Source of the DNA: Swaminathania salitolerans
GTDB lineage: Bacteria; Pseudomonadota; Alphaproteobacteria; Acetobacterales; Acetobacteraceae
DNA length: 64,000 nucleotides
Direction: 5' to 3' (one strand)
Assembly: GCF_025994315.1 (NCBI RefSeq)
Contig: NZ_BAQE01000001.1
Shown here: in pieces, positions 8,205-15,989 of the stretch
How the letters are laid out: the number at the start of each line of letters is the position of its first letter
How positions within the stretch are numbered: the first letter of the stretch is position 1
Notes under the pieces: model-generated
The model's input: only the letters and a program-made list of their open reading frames with translations
What the model was told of the DNA's origin: nothing
The model's database searches: none
Program-made: the position numbers and the translations under genes

Positions 8205-10046
8205 CTACCCGGCCTTGCGCAGGTCGCTTGCGGACTCTTCCTCCCGGGGTGCCGGATAGGGGCCGCTTTGCAACACCTCGAGCGAGAGGATGGCATCGCC
8301 CTCGCTCTTTCTGTCGGGAATGAACAGAAAGCCATTCCCTCTGGTCCAGCGGCAATCCGCGCCCGATTTCGGGTGCCAGCCATCGATTTCGAGGGCGTCG
8401 AGATGCGCCGTTATCACCTCCGCCCTGTCGGAGGCGTAGAGTTCGATCCTGCCAACGAGCACACCAAGCTCGCGACGGTCATCGACGAAAGGCCCCCAGA
8501 CGTCGCAGGGACGCGCCGTTCTGGACAGGATCCGGATGAAGCGCGTCGAGGAGGGCAGAAAGAAGCTGTAACGCCCGGCATTCCGGCGAAGGGGATGAAC
8601 CAGCTTGCCCTCGGACGTCTCGATGCACAGGCCGGGTTCATCCGTCAGGACATGCGGCGAGACGGAACCGAGACCGGCACGCGCTGCGATGGACCGGAAG
8701 ACCGGCTCGACGCATTCGCGCCGTGTCGTGAGCGGTGCCGCCGCATCGACCTCCCAGCGCCTGCCCCCCATATGCTCGACGGGCATTGCCGACTGGAAAT
8801 CGAAAATCCGGCGATTGCCGGTATCGAGATAGCTTTCGGAAAGGGCTCCGTTCGCGATGACGACCGAATGATCCCTCGTCTCGAAGTGGAAATATTCATA
8901 ATCGGTCTTCGTACGGTCGTAGACGATGCTCTTGCCGTTCACGAGCATCCGGGCGGGAATGAATTTGCCCTCGACAAGCATGCAATGCTCGGCCGTGACA
9001 TACATGTCGCGCTCAGGCACGGAATCGCCGAGGGCGCCTGCCTTGATACAGACGGGATATCCGGCAGCATCGTCCGTCAGGGCAGGATCGACGACGGCGC
9101 GACCGCGGCCGACCCAGACGATTTCCCTTTCCACCTCGACACCGGACACGACAGCCGTGATGGAATCGCCCGGCTTCAACGTTTCCACCGACACATCGCC
9201 CTGCGCGGTGCGAATGAGAGTACCTGCCAGATAACAGACAACGACGGTCAGACCTTCGGCATTATCCAGCAAGGAATACCCGGTCGTGCCGACACCCTGT
9301 ATGTTCAGCACATGGGTTCCGCCTGCCTTCAGGAAGAAGGTGAGCGTGTCGCCGGAAGCCGTGACAGAAGCGATGTCCCTTACCTTGAGACCCGTGATCC
9401 TGATCTGATCCGAAGCCGTCTGGCTGGTTCCGTTGAAGCCCGTGATCATGGTGGTCGGAAGTGCCCCGGCGGTCAGGCTGACCTCGGCATATGATCCGGC
9501 CGCCATGTTGAGGGTACCGTTGCAAGCGCCGTGGAGGACCGCCGACCCGCCTGCATAGAGGGAGACCGCCCCTTCGATCGCACCTCCGCTGACGACGATC
9601 TTCGCCCCGGAGCCGACATTCTGATTGGTGACCGTGCCGTCTGCAACGGTTTCGACAGTGCCTGCCCCTGTCAGAGTGCCGCCTATCATCTTGCCCGAGG
9701 TCGTTATCGTGCCGCTCAATACGGTCGTAGGAGCCGCATAACAGTAAGCATCGTGTCCGAATGTGCCGTTATGGATCGTAGCCCCTGCAGCGGCATTGAC
9801 GCTGGCGGCCGTATCGAGATCGCATTTGTACATCATCGCGCCACTCATGAGAGTGACCGAACCGCCCTTTACCTTTTCCGAGCCGAGATAGCCCCCTCCG
9901 TGAACCGTGACATAGCAGTTCGTCAGAATATTGCCCGCCACAGAACCGCCATTGAGGATGGTAACTCTCTTGTCGGTCAGGGGCCACGCCATCCCCGCCC
10001 CTGAGGACACGGTAATATCGGATGTCACCCTCGTGCTCTTATCCAT
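8205..10046 (-). CDS. Beta-helix and Hint domain protein
   Basis: This 613-residue protein has three parts. Residues ~1-230 are Gly/Thr/Val-rich with VSGG-type strands (KIVVSGGAIEGAVSLYAGGS), as in AIDA-like parallel beta-helix passengers. A Hint (Hedgehog/intein) domain starts at Cys271 (CYLAGTLIRT) with the LKPGDSI turn and a T-A-E-H motif, so the self-processing nucleophile and the TxxH block are present. A C-terminal module of ~110 residues follows, including ARPCDVWGPFVDDRR and CRWTRG. There is no N-terminal signal peptide. In related families Hint cleaves its own N-terminus and joins the N-terminal part to a nucleophile. A paralogue with a different N-terminus lies at 29845. Surface display is inferred, not shown. 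Confidence 0.8.
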   Translation of the reverse strand: MDKSTRVTSDITVSSGAGMAWPLTDKRVTILNGGSVAGNILTNCYVTVHGGGYLGSEKVKGGSVTLMSGAMMYKCDLDTAASVNAAAGATIHNGTFGHDAYCYAAPTTVLSGTITTSGKMIGGTLTGAGTVETVADGTVTNQNVGSGAKIVVSGGAIEGAVSLYAGGSAVLHGACNGTLNMAAGSYAEVSLTAGALPTTMITGFNGTSQTASDQIRITGLKVRDIASVTASGDTLTFFLKAGGTHVLNIQGVGTTGYSLLDNAEGLTVVVCYLAGTLIRTAQGDVSVETLKPGDSITAVVSGVEVEREIVWVGRGRAVVDPALTDDAAGYPVCIKAGALGDSVPERDMYVTAEHCMLVEGKFIPARMLVNGKSIVYDRTKTDYEYFHFETRDHSVVIANGALSESYLDTGNRRIFDFQSAMPVEHMGGRRWEVDAAAPLTTRRECVEPVFRSIAARAGLGSVSPHVLTDEPGLCIETSEGKLVHPLRRNAGRYSFFLPSSTRFIRILSRTARPCDVWGPFVDDRRELGVLVGRIELYASDRAEVITAHLDALEIDGWHPKSGADCRWTRGNGFLFIPDRKSEGDAILSLEVLQSGPYPAPREEESASDLRKAG

Positions 10047-10403
10047 CGTTTCACCCCATGAATCCGGTTCGTGTGTCGATACATCCAGGACCAGACCGGG
10101 AGCCTCAGGATATAGAACCGGATGTTCGTTTCGGTTTTAGAAAACCACCTGATCTATAGAGCACGTTTTCTCATGATTCACTTATGAAAATTTGGCGAAT
10201 TGATCCGAAATTGTTTATCTTTCTGCATTTGTAACGATTATTTGTATGAATATTCTCTGAACTAACCATCCCGACGCGCGAGGCTGTTCGATCGCATGCC
10301 TCACGTCTCGTGAGGTTGGTGGGGAAATGCTGGAGAAGCGAGGCTGTCCCCTTGTCTTTATCCTGCTCGGGAACGAGATCTCCCGTCGTAAAGGAGCACC
10401 GTC
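10047..10403. other. AT-rich intergenic region between divergent genes
   Basis: These 357 bases separate the Hint gene (minus) from the DUF1330 gene (plus). The stretch 10120-10260 is strongly AT-rich against the background and is the likely promoter zone for both. A small perfect hairpin, CCTCACG-TCT-CGTGAGG, lies at 10299-10315 and the 10-mer GCGAGGCTGT occurs twice (near 10277 and 10342). I see no RNA gene. Confidence 0.5.
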
Positions 10404-10691
10404 ATGAGCACTTATATCCTCTTCATGCGTGAGGAAACGCGCGACCAGAAAGAGCTGGATACCTATTTTTCTCTCGTGGCCGAAACCTTCAGGGGTCATC
10501 CGATAAAGCCGATCGTCGCCTATGGCGCACAGGAAGCGCTCGAGGGGAAAGCACCGGAAGGGATCGTGATCGTCGAATTCCCGGACCGCGATTCTGCCCT
10601 CGCCTGGTATGACGGCGATGCCTATCGCAAGGTGCGCGAGCACCGCTTCCTCGGCGCGGTCTACCGGGCGACCCTCGTCGAAGGCGTCTGA
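10404..10691 (+). CDS. DUF1330 family protein
   Basis: This 95-residue cytoplasmic protein is of the DUF1330 family, small dimeric ferredoxin-like alpha/beta barrels. The family features PEGIVIVEFPDRDSALAWYD followed by YRKVREHR are clear. The function is not established for the family. The start has a good ribosome site (AAAGGAG, 7 bases upstream). The gene appears monocistronic. An imperfect hairpin follows its stop (about 10699-10740) but has an A-tract rather than a T-tract after it, so it is not a normal plus-strand terminator. Confidence 0.8.
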   Translation: MSTYILFMREETRDQKELDTYFSLVAETFRGHPIKPIVAYGAQEALEGKAPEGIVIVEFPDRDSALAWYDGDAYRKVREHRFLGAVYRATLVEGV

Positions 10692-10900
10692 CCGGCGGGC
10701 GCCCCATTCGCCCGGGCACATATCCGGACGAATGGGCGCGCAAGAAAAAAAAAGCGCCAGCGGAGAGGTTTTCCGACCCGGCAAGGACGCAGACCGGGTG
10801 AAATTCGCGTGACATAATGTTGATCGGACGACAGAGGGGGCTGTCATCACGTTCTCTTGCGTTAGAACGTTACGATCACGCGCCAGACCCCGAAGGTTCC

Positions 10901-12151
10901 ATGTCCTCACTCAGCCTCTTCGCCACGCTGCTCACCCTGTGCACGGTCTGCGGCATTCTCAATTACAAGATCCTCAAACTCCCGATGACGATCGGCATTC
11001 TGCTGATTGCCATGGTCATATCCCTCATCCTCAAGGGGCTCGATGTCGCCCTGCCGGGGGTCGATCTGCATACGCTTCCGATGAGCCTTCTGGCCTCGGC
11101 CGATCTGCCCGGGAACCTGCTCGACGGTGCCCTCTCCTTCCTGCTTTTCGCCGGTGCGCTTCAGGTGGACACGCGTTATCTGGTGGAGAGGAAATTCTCG
11201 ATCTTCTTTCTGGCAATCGTGGGCACGCTTCTCGCCGTCTTTTTGCTGGGCGGGGCGATGTACTGGGTGATGCAGATCGTGGGTCTGCCGGTCCCGTTCC
11301 TGTGGTGTGTGGTTCTCGGTTCCATTCTGGCCCCCACCGACCCGGTCTCCGTGGTCGGCATGTTGCGCCGCCTGGGCCTCCCGGGACCGATCCAGGCGAT
11401 CTTTGCGGGAGAGAGTCTCTTCAATGACGGGATCAGCATCGTGCTGTTCGGTCTGGCCATCACGATGGTCACGGGAGAAGCGCAGAACGTCACATTGCTC
11501 GACGCGCTTCAGGCTTTCGGCATGGAGGCGATCGGCGGGGCTCTGGTCGGTCTCGCCGCAGGCGTGATCGGCCTGCTCTGCTTCCGGACCGCGCGTGACA
11601 GCCATCTTCAGCTTCTCGTCTCCCTCAGTCTTGCGACCGGCACATTCAGCCTTGCTCACGCGCTCGAGATGTCCGGTCCGATCGCCGTTGTGGTGGCCGG
11701 GCTCTGTCTGGGCAGCGAGCGGGCGAAAAGCACGATGGACGATCATGCCCGCGAGGAGCTGAACAGTTTCTGGACCCTGATCGACGAAATCCTCAACGCA
11801 CTCCTCTTTCTTCTCATCGGTTTCGAGATCCTCGCAGCCATTCCCGGAACGCGGGCCCTCTGGGCGCTTCTGCTCGGCATTCCGCTCTCGATCCTTGCGC
11901 GCGCGCTCAGCGTTTTCCTCGCCATCCTCCCGATCCATCTCTACGGAGAGGATCGCGGGCGTATGCTGGCGGTGCTGACCTGGGGCGGGCTGCGCGGCGG
12001 CATTTCCCTCTCCCTTGCGCTGACCCTTCCTGCCGGACCGATGAAGGACATCCTCGCGCCGATCTGTTACGGCATCGTGGTCTTCACCATTCTGGTGCAG
12101 GGTCTGAGCATGGAGCGGGTCGCACTGCGCTTTTATCCCCGGAGCAAATAG
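10901..12151 (+). CDS. CPA1-family Na+/H+ (cation/proton) antiporter
   Basis: This is a 416-residue inner-membrane antiporter with about 12 hydrophobic segments. Family motifs are LAPTDPVSV in the middle helix and GESLFNDG shortly after, the pair that carries the ion-binding acid and the ND motif in NhaP-type exchangers. It should exchange Na+ or K+ for protons to hold cytoplasmic pH, a plausible need in an acid-producing organism. The frame is open back to 10817, but MSSLSLFATLL at 10901 begins the first helix. The stop codon lies in a 12-bp tandem repeat. Confidence 0.88.
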   Translation: MSSLSLFATLLTLCTVCGILNYKILKLPMTIGILLIAMVISLILKGLDVALPGVDLHTLPMSLLASADLPGNLLDGALSFLLFAGALQVDTRYLVERKFSIFFLAIVGTLLAVFLLGGAMYWVMQIVGLPVPFLWCVVLGSILAPTDPVSVVGMLRRLGLPGPIQAIFAGESLFNDGISIVLFGLAITMVTGEAQNVTLLDALQAFGMEAIGGALVGLAAGVIGLLCFRTARDSHLQLLVSLSLATGTFSLAHALEMSGPIAVVVAGLCLGSERAKSTMDDHAREELNSFWTLIDEILNALLFLLIGFEILAAIPGTRALWALLLGIPLSILARALSVFLAILPIHLYGEDRGRMLAVLTWGGLRGGISLSLALTLPAGPMKDILAPICYGIVVFTILVQGLSMERVALRFYPRSK

Positions 12152-12192
12152 CCGGGCAAGTAACCGGGCAGAGAACCGGGCAAGTGACGCGA
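12145..12192 (+). repeat. 12-bp tandem repeat carrying the antiporter stop codon
   Basis: Four degenerate 12-base units (CAAATAGCCGGG, CAAGTAACCGGG, CAGAGAACCGGG, CAAGTGACGCGA) begin at the end of the antiporter gene. In its reading frame three of the four units carry a stop: TAG at 12149, TAA at 12161 and TGA at 12185. Confidence 0.8.
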
Positions 12193-12294
12193 CCGACAGG
12201 CCCCGCTGCGCGGAACCCGCTCCCGGAATTGCGCGCAGCGGGGTCATGACGGATATTTCTGCCTCGCATATCGGGGCGCAAGGGAGGCAGGACT

Positions 12295-14433
12295 CTACTC
12301 CGTCCGGGCCAGAGGCAGATTGGGCTTCCCGCGATAGCCGGGAGGCGGCACCCAGAGACGCGTCCCGCGCCAGCTCCGGTCGGACACCATCACCGGCCCG
12401 TTCCCGTGCGGATCGCGCTCGTGCGGATCGCCATCATGCAGATACAGGGCGACCGCACCGTTCCGCCAGACCGTGAAGCGATCGACGGACAGCCGCGACG
12501 GACATGGCTCCGGCAAGGGCGACCGGCTGATCACGATCGCACGCGAGGCGCTCGGCGGACACGGGCTTCGATCCGCTCCACTGCGGCCATCCGCGAAATG
12601 CAGGATCAGCGGATATCCATCCAGAACCAGTTTGCACCCCTCTCCCGTGCAGCCTCGATGCGCCGCGGCAGGACGGACAGGAAGCGCGAAGGCACGCTGC
12701 CACGCCTCGAGGACGGGCGTCTCGAGCGCGCCATGCGGACCAGCATGCAAGACGCCCCCATCCCGGAAGGCGATAAGCCCCGCATCGGGAGATACGAGCA
12801 CCAGAGGAGGAGCGACGAACAGGAAGGACAGGACAGCGCCGCTCACAGGGAGCAGGAAGAGGCCTCTCGCTTTGCCGCGCCACAGGCACAGCCCGGCAAG
12901 ACCTGCCATATAGAGCGCAATCCCCCAGCCCGGCATGAGCGGCACCGAAACGGTCGCGAAGGGAGACTGTGCGACATGATCGGCCAGAAAGCGGATCGCA
13001 CGGATCCCGAGCCCCATGATCGTGAGCGGGACGCTTGCCAGACCGAAACTCATGGCGAGAAGCGACAGGAGACCGAACGGCATCACGCAGATCCCCGCGA
13101 GAGGCACGGCGACGAGATTGGCGAGGATGAACCAGGGCTGAACCGTGCCGAAACCGGCCATGACGAGCGGCAGCGTCGCGCCGCCGGCCAGCGCACTCGT
13201 CAGGGCGAGAAGCCCCACATGATGAAGGATCCGGCGGGACGTGCGCCCACGGAATCGCTCTGCATCGCGCCGGAGAACCGGGCGCAGGACATCGTATCCC
13301 GCGATCAGGGCCATCACGGCAGCAAAGGACATCTGGAAGGACAGATCCAGAACGAGGACCGGCGAGACGATAAGAAGGAGCAGGGCCACGATCGCAAGCG
13401 AGCGCATGGAGAGAACCCGGCGACTGGCGAGAAGGGCGCAGGTCGCCAGTCCGGCCATGCCCAGGCTTCTCAGGGCAGGAAGATGCGCGCCTGTCAGCAG
13501 GACATAGCCTGCCCCAACGGCGAGAGCGACGAGCGCGGCAATCTCCCGGCAAGGCAGACGAAGGCCGATACGCGGCCAGAATACGAGACATTGACGCAGG
13601 GCTACAAAGACGGCGCCCATGACGAGCCCCAGATGGAGACCGGCCACCGCGAGAATATGTGCAAGCCCCGATGCGGCAAAAGACGCGCGCGTCTCCCGAC
13701 TGATCCCCTCGTCATGCCCGGCAAGCAGGGTGGCGGCAATGGCGCCGTCCTGGCCGGGCAGCGTCTCGCCGATATGGCGGGCGATGGCCGCGCGCCAGAG
13801 ATCGGGATTGCGCCGCGTCGTCTGTGCGATGAGGACGGGTTCGTTCAGGATCCGGCCCGTTCCCGCCGTTCCGTCGAACCAGGCGCGACGCTGGGGATCG
13901 CGACCTCCGGGGTAGAAGGGCGGAGAAGGCGGATGAAGCAGGGCACGGGCACGGATGCGATCGCCCGGGCTCAGGGGCCGTTCGGACCGGAGGGACAGAA
14001 GCAACCGGCGTTGCAGGGGAGACATACCGGCATCGACCCCGGTCTCGAAGACGGCATCTGCCACGACGAGACGCTGGCGAAAAAGATCCGGGCTCTCCCG
14101 ACCGAGATCGCGCACGTCCCGTATCGTACCGCTGAGAACGACCGAAAGAGACGGCAGCGCAGGCATCGGAGTCTGACGATGCGCCTGCCATGACGCGTCC
14201 AGAAAACCAAGAGCGGGCAGAAGGAGCACAAACCCCGCAACCCTGGAACCGATCCTCCGCCATCCCGCACAGAGCACCGTACCGCCCAGAACAGCGATCG
14301 GGCATGCCGACTGCCAACCCGGTTCATACCGGAGCTGGAAATACAGCAACACGCCGGCAGCCCACAAAACCGGCATCCAGCCGAACAGGGCCCGTCCCTG
14401 TCTGAACAGGATCGCCTCGATCCCGCCCATCAT
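12295..14433 (-). CDS. comEC: ComEC/Rec2 family DNA-uptake channel protein
   Basis: ComEC forms the inner-membrane channel that carries single-stranded DNA into the cytoplasm during natural transformation. The 712-residue protein has the N-terminal DUF4131 region (with the SLSVVLSGTIRDVR OB-like strand) and the Competence domain with its hallmark GLAHILAVAGLHLGLV and about ten membrane helices. The C-terminal metallo-beta-lactamase-like domain found in many ComEC proteins is not recognisable: I see no H-x-D-x-D-H motif in the ~160 residues after the last helix. dprA lies 6 kb away. gltX next door is a common arrangement in Alphaproteobacteria. Confidence 0.88.
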   Translation of the reverse strand: MMGGIEAILFRQGRALFGWMPVLWAAGVLLYFQLRYEPGWQSACPIAVLGGTVLCAGWRRIGSRVAGFVLLLPALGFLDASWQAHRQTPMPALPSLSVVLSGTIRDVRDLGRESPDLFRQRLVVADAVFETGVDAGMSPLQRRLLLSLRSERPLSPGDRIRARALLHPPSPPFYPGGRDPQRRAWFDGTAGTGRILNEPVLIAQTTRRNPDLWRAAIARHIGETLPGQDGAIAATLLAGHDEGISRETRASFAASGLAHILAVAGLHLGLVMGAVFVALRQCLVFWPRIGLRLPCREIAALVALAVGAGYVLLTGAHLPALRSLGMAGLATCALLASRRVLSMRSLAIVALLLLIVSPVLVLDLSFQMSFAAVMALIAGYDVLRPVLRRDAERFRGRTSRRILHHVGLLALTSALAGGATLPLVMAGFGTVQPWFILANLVAVPLAGICVMPFGLLSLLAMSFGLASVPLTIMGLGIRAIRFLADHVAQSPFATVSVPLMPGWGIALYMAGLAGLCLWRGKARGLFLLPVSGAVLSFLFVAPPLVLVSPDAGLIAFRDGGVLHAGPHGALETPVLEAWQRAFALPVRPAAAHRGCTGEGCKLVLDGYPLILHFADGRSGADRSPCPPSASRAIVISRSPLPEPCPSRLSVDRFTVWRNGAVALYLHDGDPHERDPHGNGPVMVSDRSWRGTRLWVPPPGYRGKPNLPLARTE

Positions 14434-14511
14434 ATTCCTTCGGTTCGCTCACCGCATGCCGTCATGTCCCTCTTGCGCGAAACCGGATGACGAGGCGCGG
14501 CAAAGCGCAGG

Positions 14512-15579
14512 TCAGGGCGCGGTCGGCACATGATCGCGATAGCGGTCCCAGTGGCGGACCAGCTCCGCCACCACGGGAGCCCCGGCACGCTCGTTATTGT
14601 CGAAAGCGAGGTTTTGCCCCGGCCCTTCATCGCCCATGGACCGGGTGAGCGGCACGCCCGGCGGAGGCATGGAAGGGTTGGAGCCCGAGCGCAGCACCAT
14701 GATGCGCGCGGGATCGACATACCCCCATCTGGCGAGGAGGCGCATGGTCTTCTGATTGGTCTGGCTCTCCTCATTGGTCATGACGAAGACGCCCCGGGCC
14801 CTGGTCCAGAGCCTGACCCAGTCCTCGGCCCAGTCGTTTCGGGCTTTGCCGTGCCAGTAGCGGAGCGCACCGAGCGTCTCGCCCATCAGGACCGCCGGGG
14901 GCTTGCTGGCAGGCGATGAACCGGGCCAGGCCGCGCGACGGCGCGCGACCCCGGGGTCGTCGGCCAGAGGGACATCCTTGCTGAGTGCATATGCCCAGCG
15001 CGCCAGCCCCTGATTGAGCGGATAGGCCCTGGTGAGCTGCGCCACATCCGTGACCGAGCCATAATGATTGGGGTCTTTCGGCAAGGTGTTGGGTCGGTCG
15101 GCGCCGATCGCATAGAGCCCGTAGGGCCAGTCCTTCGGGATGGACCGGTCATCCAGCTCACGCAGGGCATCGCCATCCACCACCCAGCGTGCCCAGGCCA
15201 CGCTGCCCACAGATGCCACATTGGGATTCACGCCCGAGATGCCGGTGAAGATCCAGTAGGTCTTCCTGAGGTCGAAAGCCGGATCGAGCGCCAGCGCCAT
15301 CAGCTCCGCAGCGCCCGAACGCAGAACGAGACCGTAGACGCCCGAGTCATTGGCTCTCAGGATCGGCTCTTTCACGCCCCGTACCGGGATCTGCCGTGTC
15401 AGATGCGCGCGCTCGACCCAGTTCTGATACTCGCCCGGCGCATCGCCGGTATCCGCCCCGTTTTCCCACCCCGCGACAATAATGACACGCGGCGCCACCG
15501 GTGCGGCAGCAGCCGATGCCCCCAGACCGACGACACAGGCAATGGATGCAAGGCAGGACAGGAGAAAGCGTGTTTTCAT
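14512..15579 (-). CDS. Secreted purine nucleoside permease (NUP) family protein
   Basis: This 355-residue protein has a signal peptide (MKTRFLLSCLASIACVVGLG, then SAAAA) and matches the NUP family, first described in Candida as purine nucleoside permease. The match includes FDLRKTYWIFTGISGVNP, the adjacent GSVAWARWVVDGD, IPKDWPYG and late VMTNEESQTNQ. The fold is related to nucleoside phosphorylases, so the true role may be binding or cleaving nucleosides in the periplasm rather than transport. No membrane helices are seen beyond the signal. The frame is open to 15627, but ATG at 15579 starts the signal peptide. It sits between comEC and gltX as an apparent insertion. Confidence 0.75.
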   Translation of the reverse strand: MKTRFLLSCLASIACVVGLGASAAAAPVAPRVIIVAGWENGADTGDAPGEYQNWVERAHLTRQIPVRGVKEPILRANDSGVYGLVLRSGAAELMALALDPAFDLRKTYWIFTGISGVNPNVASVGSVAWARWVVDGDALRELDDRSIPKDWPYGLYAIGADRPNTLPKDPNHYGSVTDVAQLTRAYPLNQGLARWAYALSKDVPLADDPGVARRRAAWPGSSPASKPPAVLMGETLGALRYWHGKARNDWAEDWVRLWTRARGVFVMTNEESQTNQKTMRLLARWGYVDPARIMVLRSGSNPSMPPPGVPLTRSMGDEGPGQNLAFDNNERAGAPVVAELVRHWDRYRDHVPTAP

Positions 15580-15989
15580 ATCGAGACCGTTACATCGAAT
15601 ACAGAATTCTGCAAATCCCGTTTGCACAAACCGTACCCCGAGGGGTTTTCAGGAGGAAACACGCGCGCAAAAACGGGGCCTGATTGAGCAGGCCTTCCAT
15701 TGTCCAAGCGGGACGGAGCCCCGTGAAGAGAGTTGCCTGCGGGGCGCTGCCCTGCTCCCCGGAAAGGGACGCGTCCCTTTCATCCCGATTGGCCAGGCAG
15801 GTTTCCAAAGGACGACCGTCCTTTGGCGGGGTATGGAGTGGAGCCCCATGGAGGGCGGTTCTCGTAGCTGGAAGCCTCCGCGGGGCGAGGCCCCATGACA
15901 GAAATTTTTGGGCCGCAGTCGCTCATCCGGGCCGGACAACAAATCGCCATCCGGTAGTGTGCAGCCCTCAACCATGCTATGCACGCGCC
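15580..15989. other. Gene-free region with a palindromic repeat element
   Basis: These 410 bases lie between the divergent NUP gene and gltX. The core (about 15740-15860) is GC-rich and palindromic and looks like the dispersed intergenic repeats seen in acetic acid bacteria (AAAGGGACGCGTCCCTTT followed by a CCAAAGG-type hairpin and GGGG blocks). The gltX promoter should lie at its right end. I see no convincing ORF. Confidence 0.5.
15763..15826. repeat. Paired palindromes of a dispersed intergenic repeat
   Basis: AAAGGGACGCGTCCCTTT at 15763-15780 is a perfect 18-base palindrome. At 15805-15826 two perfect 10-base arms, CCAAAGGACG and CGTCCTTTGG, are separated by two bases. The two palindromes are alike (AAAGGGACG and AAAGGACG arms), which suggests a repetitive element rather than a gene-specific site. 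Confidence 0.6.

Noticed and set aside
10699..10750. Hairpin (GCGCCCCATTCG/CGAATGGGCGC) after the DUF1330 gene
   Set aside because: It is followed by an A-tract and not a T-tract on the plus strand, so it does not fit a plus-strand terminator; it may be a chance inverted repeat.
12406..14193. Long plus-strand open frame of 595 codons
   Set aside because: It lies fully antisense to comEC, has a low-complexity Arg/Gly/His composition typical of shadow frames in GC-rich DNA, and shows no domain.
15684..15989. N-terminal extension of gltX back to 15684
   Set aside because: The extension is the palindromic intergenic repeat and is not conserved in GltX, which starts MTVRTRFAPSPTG.
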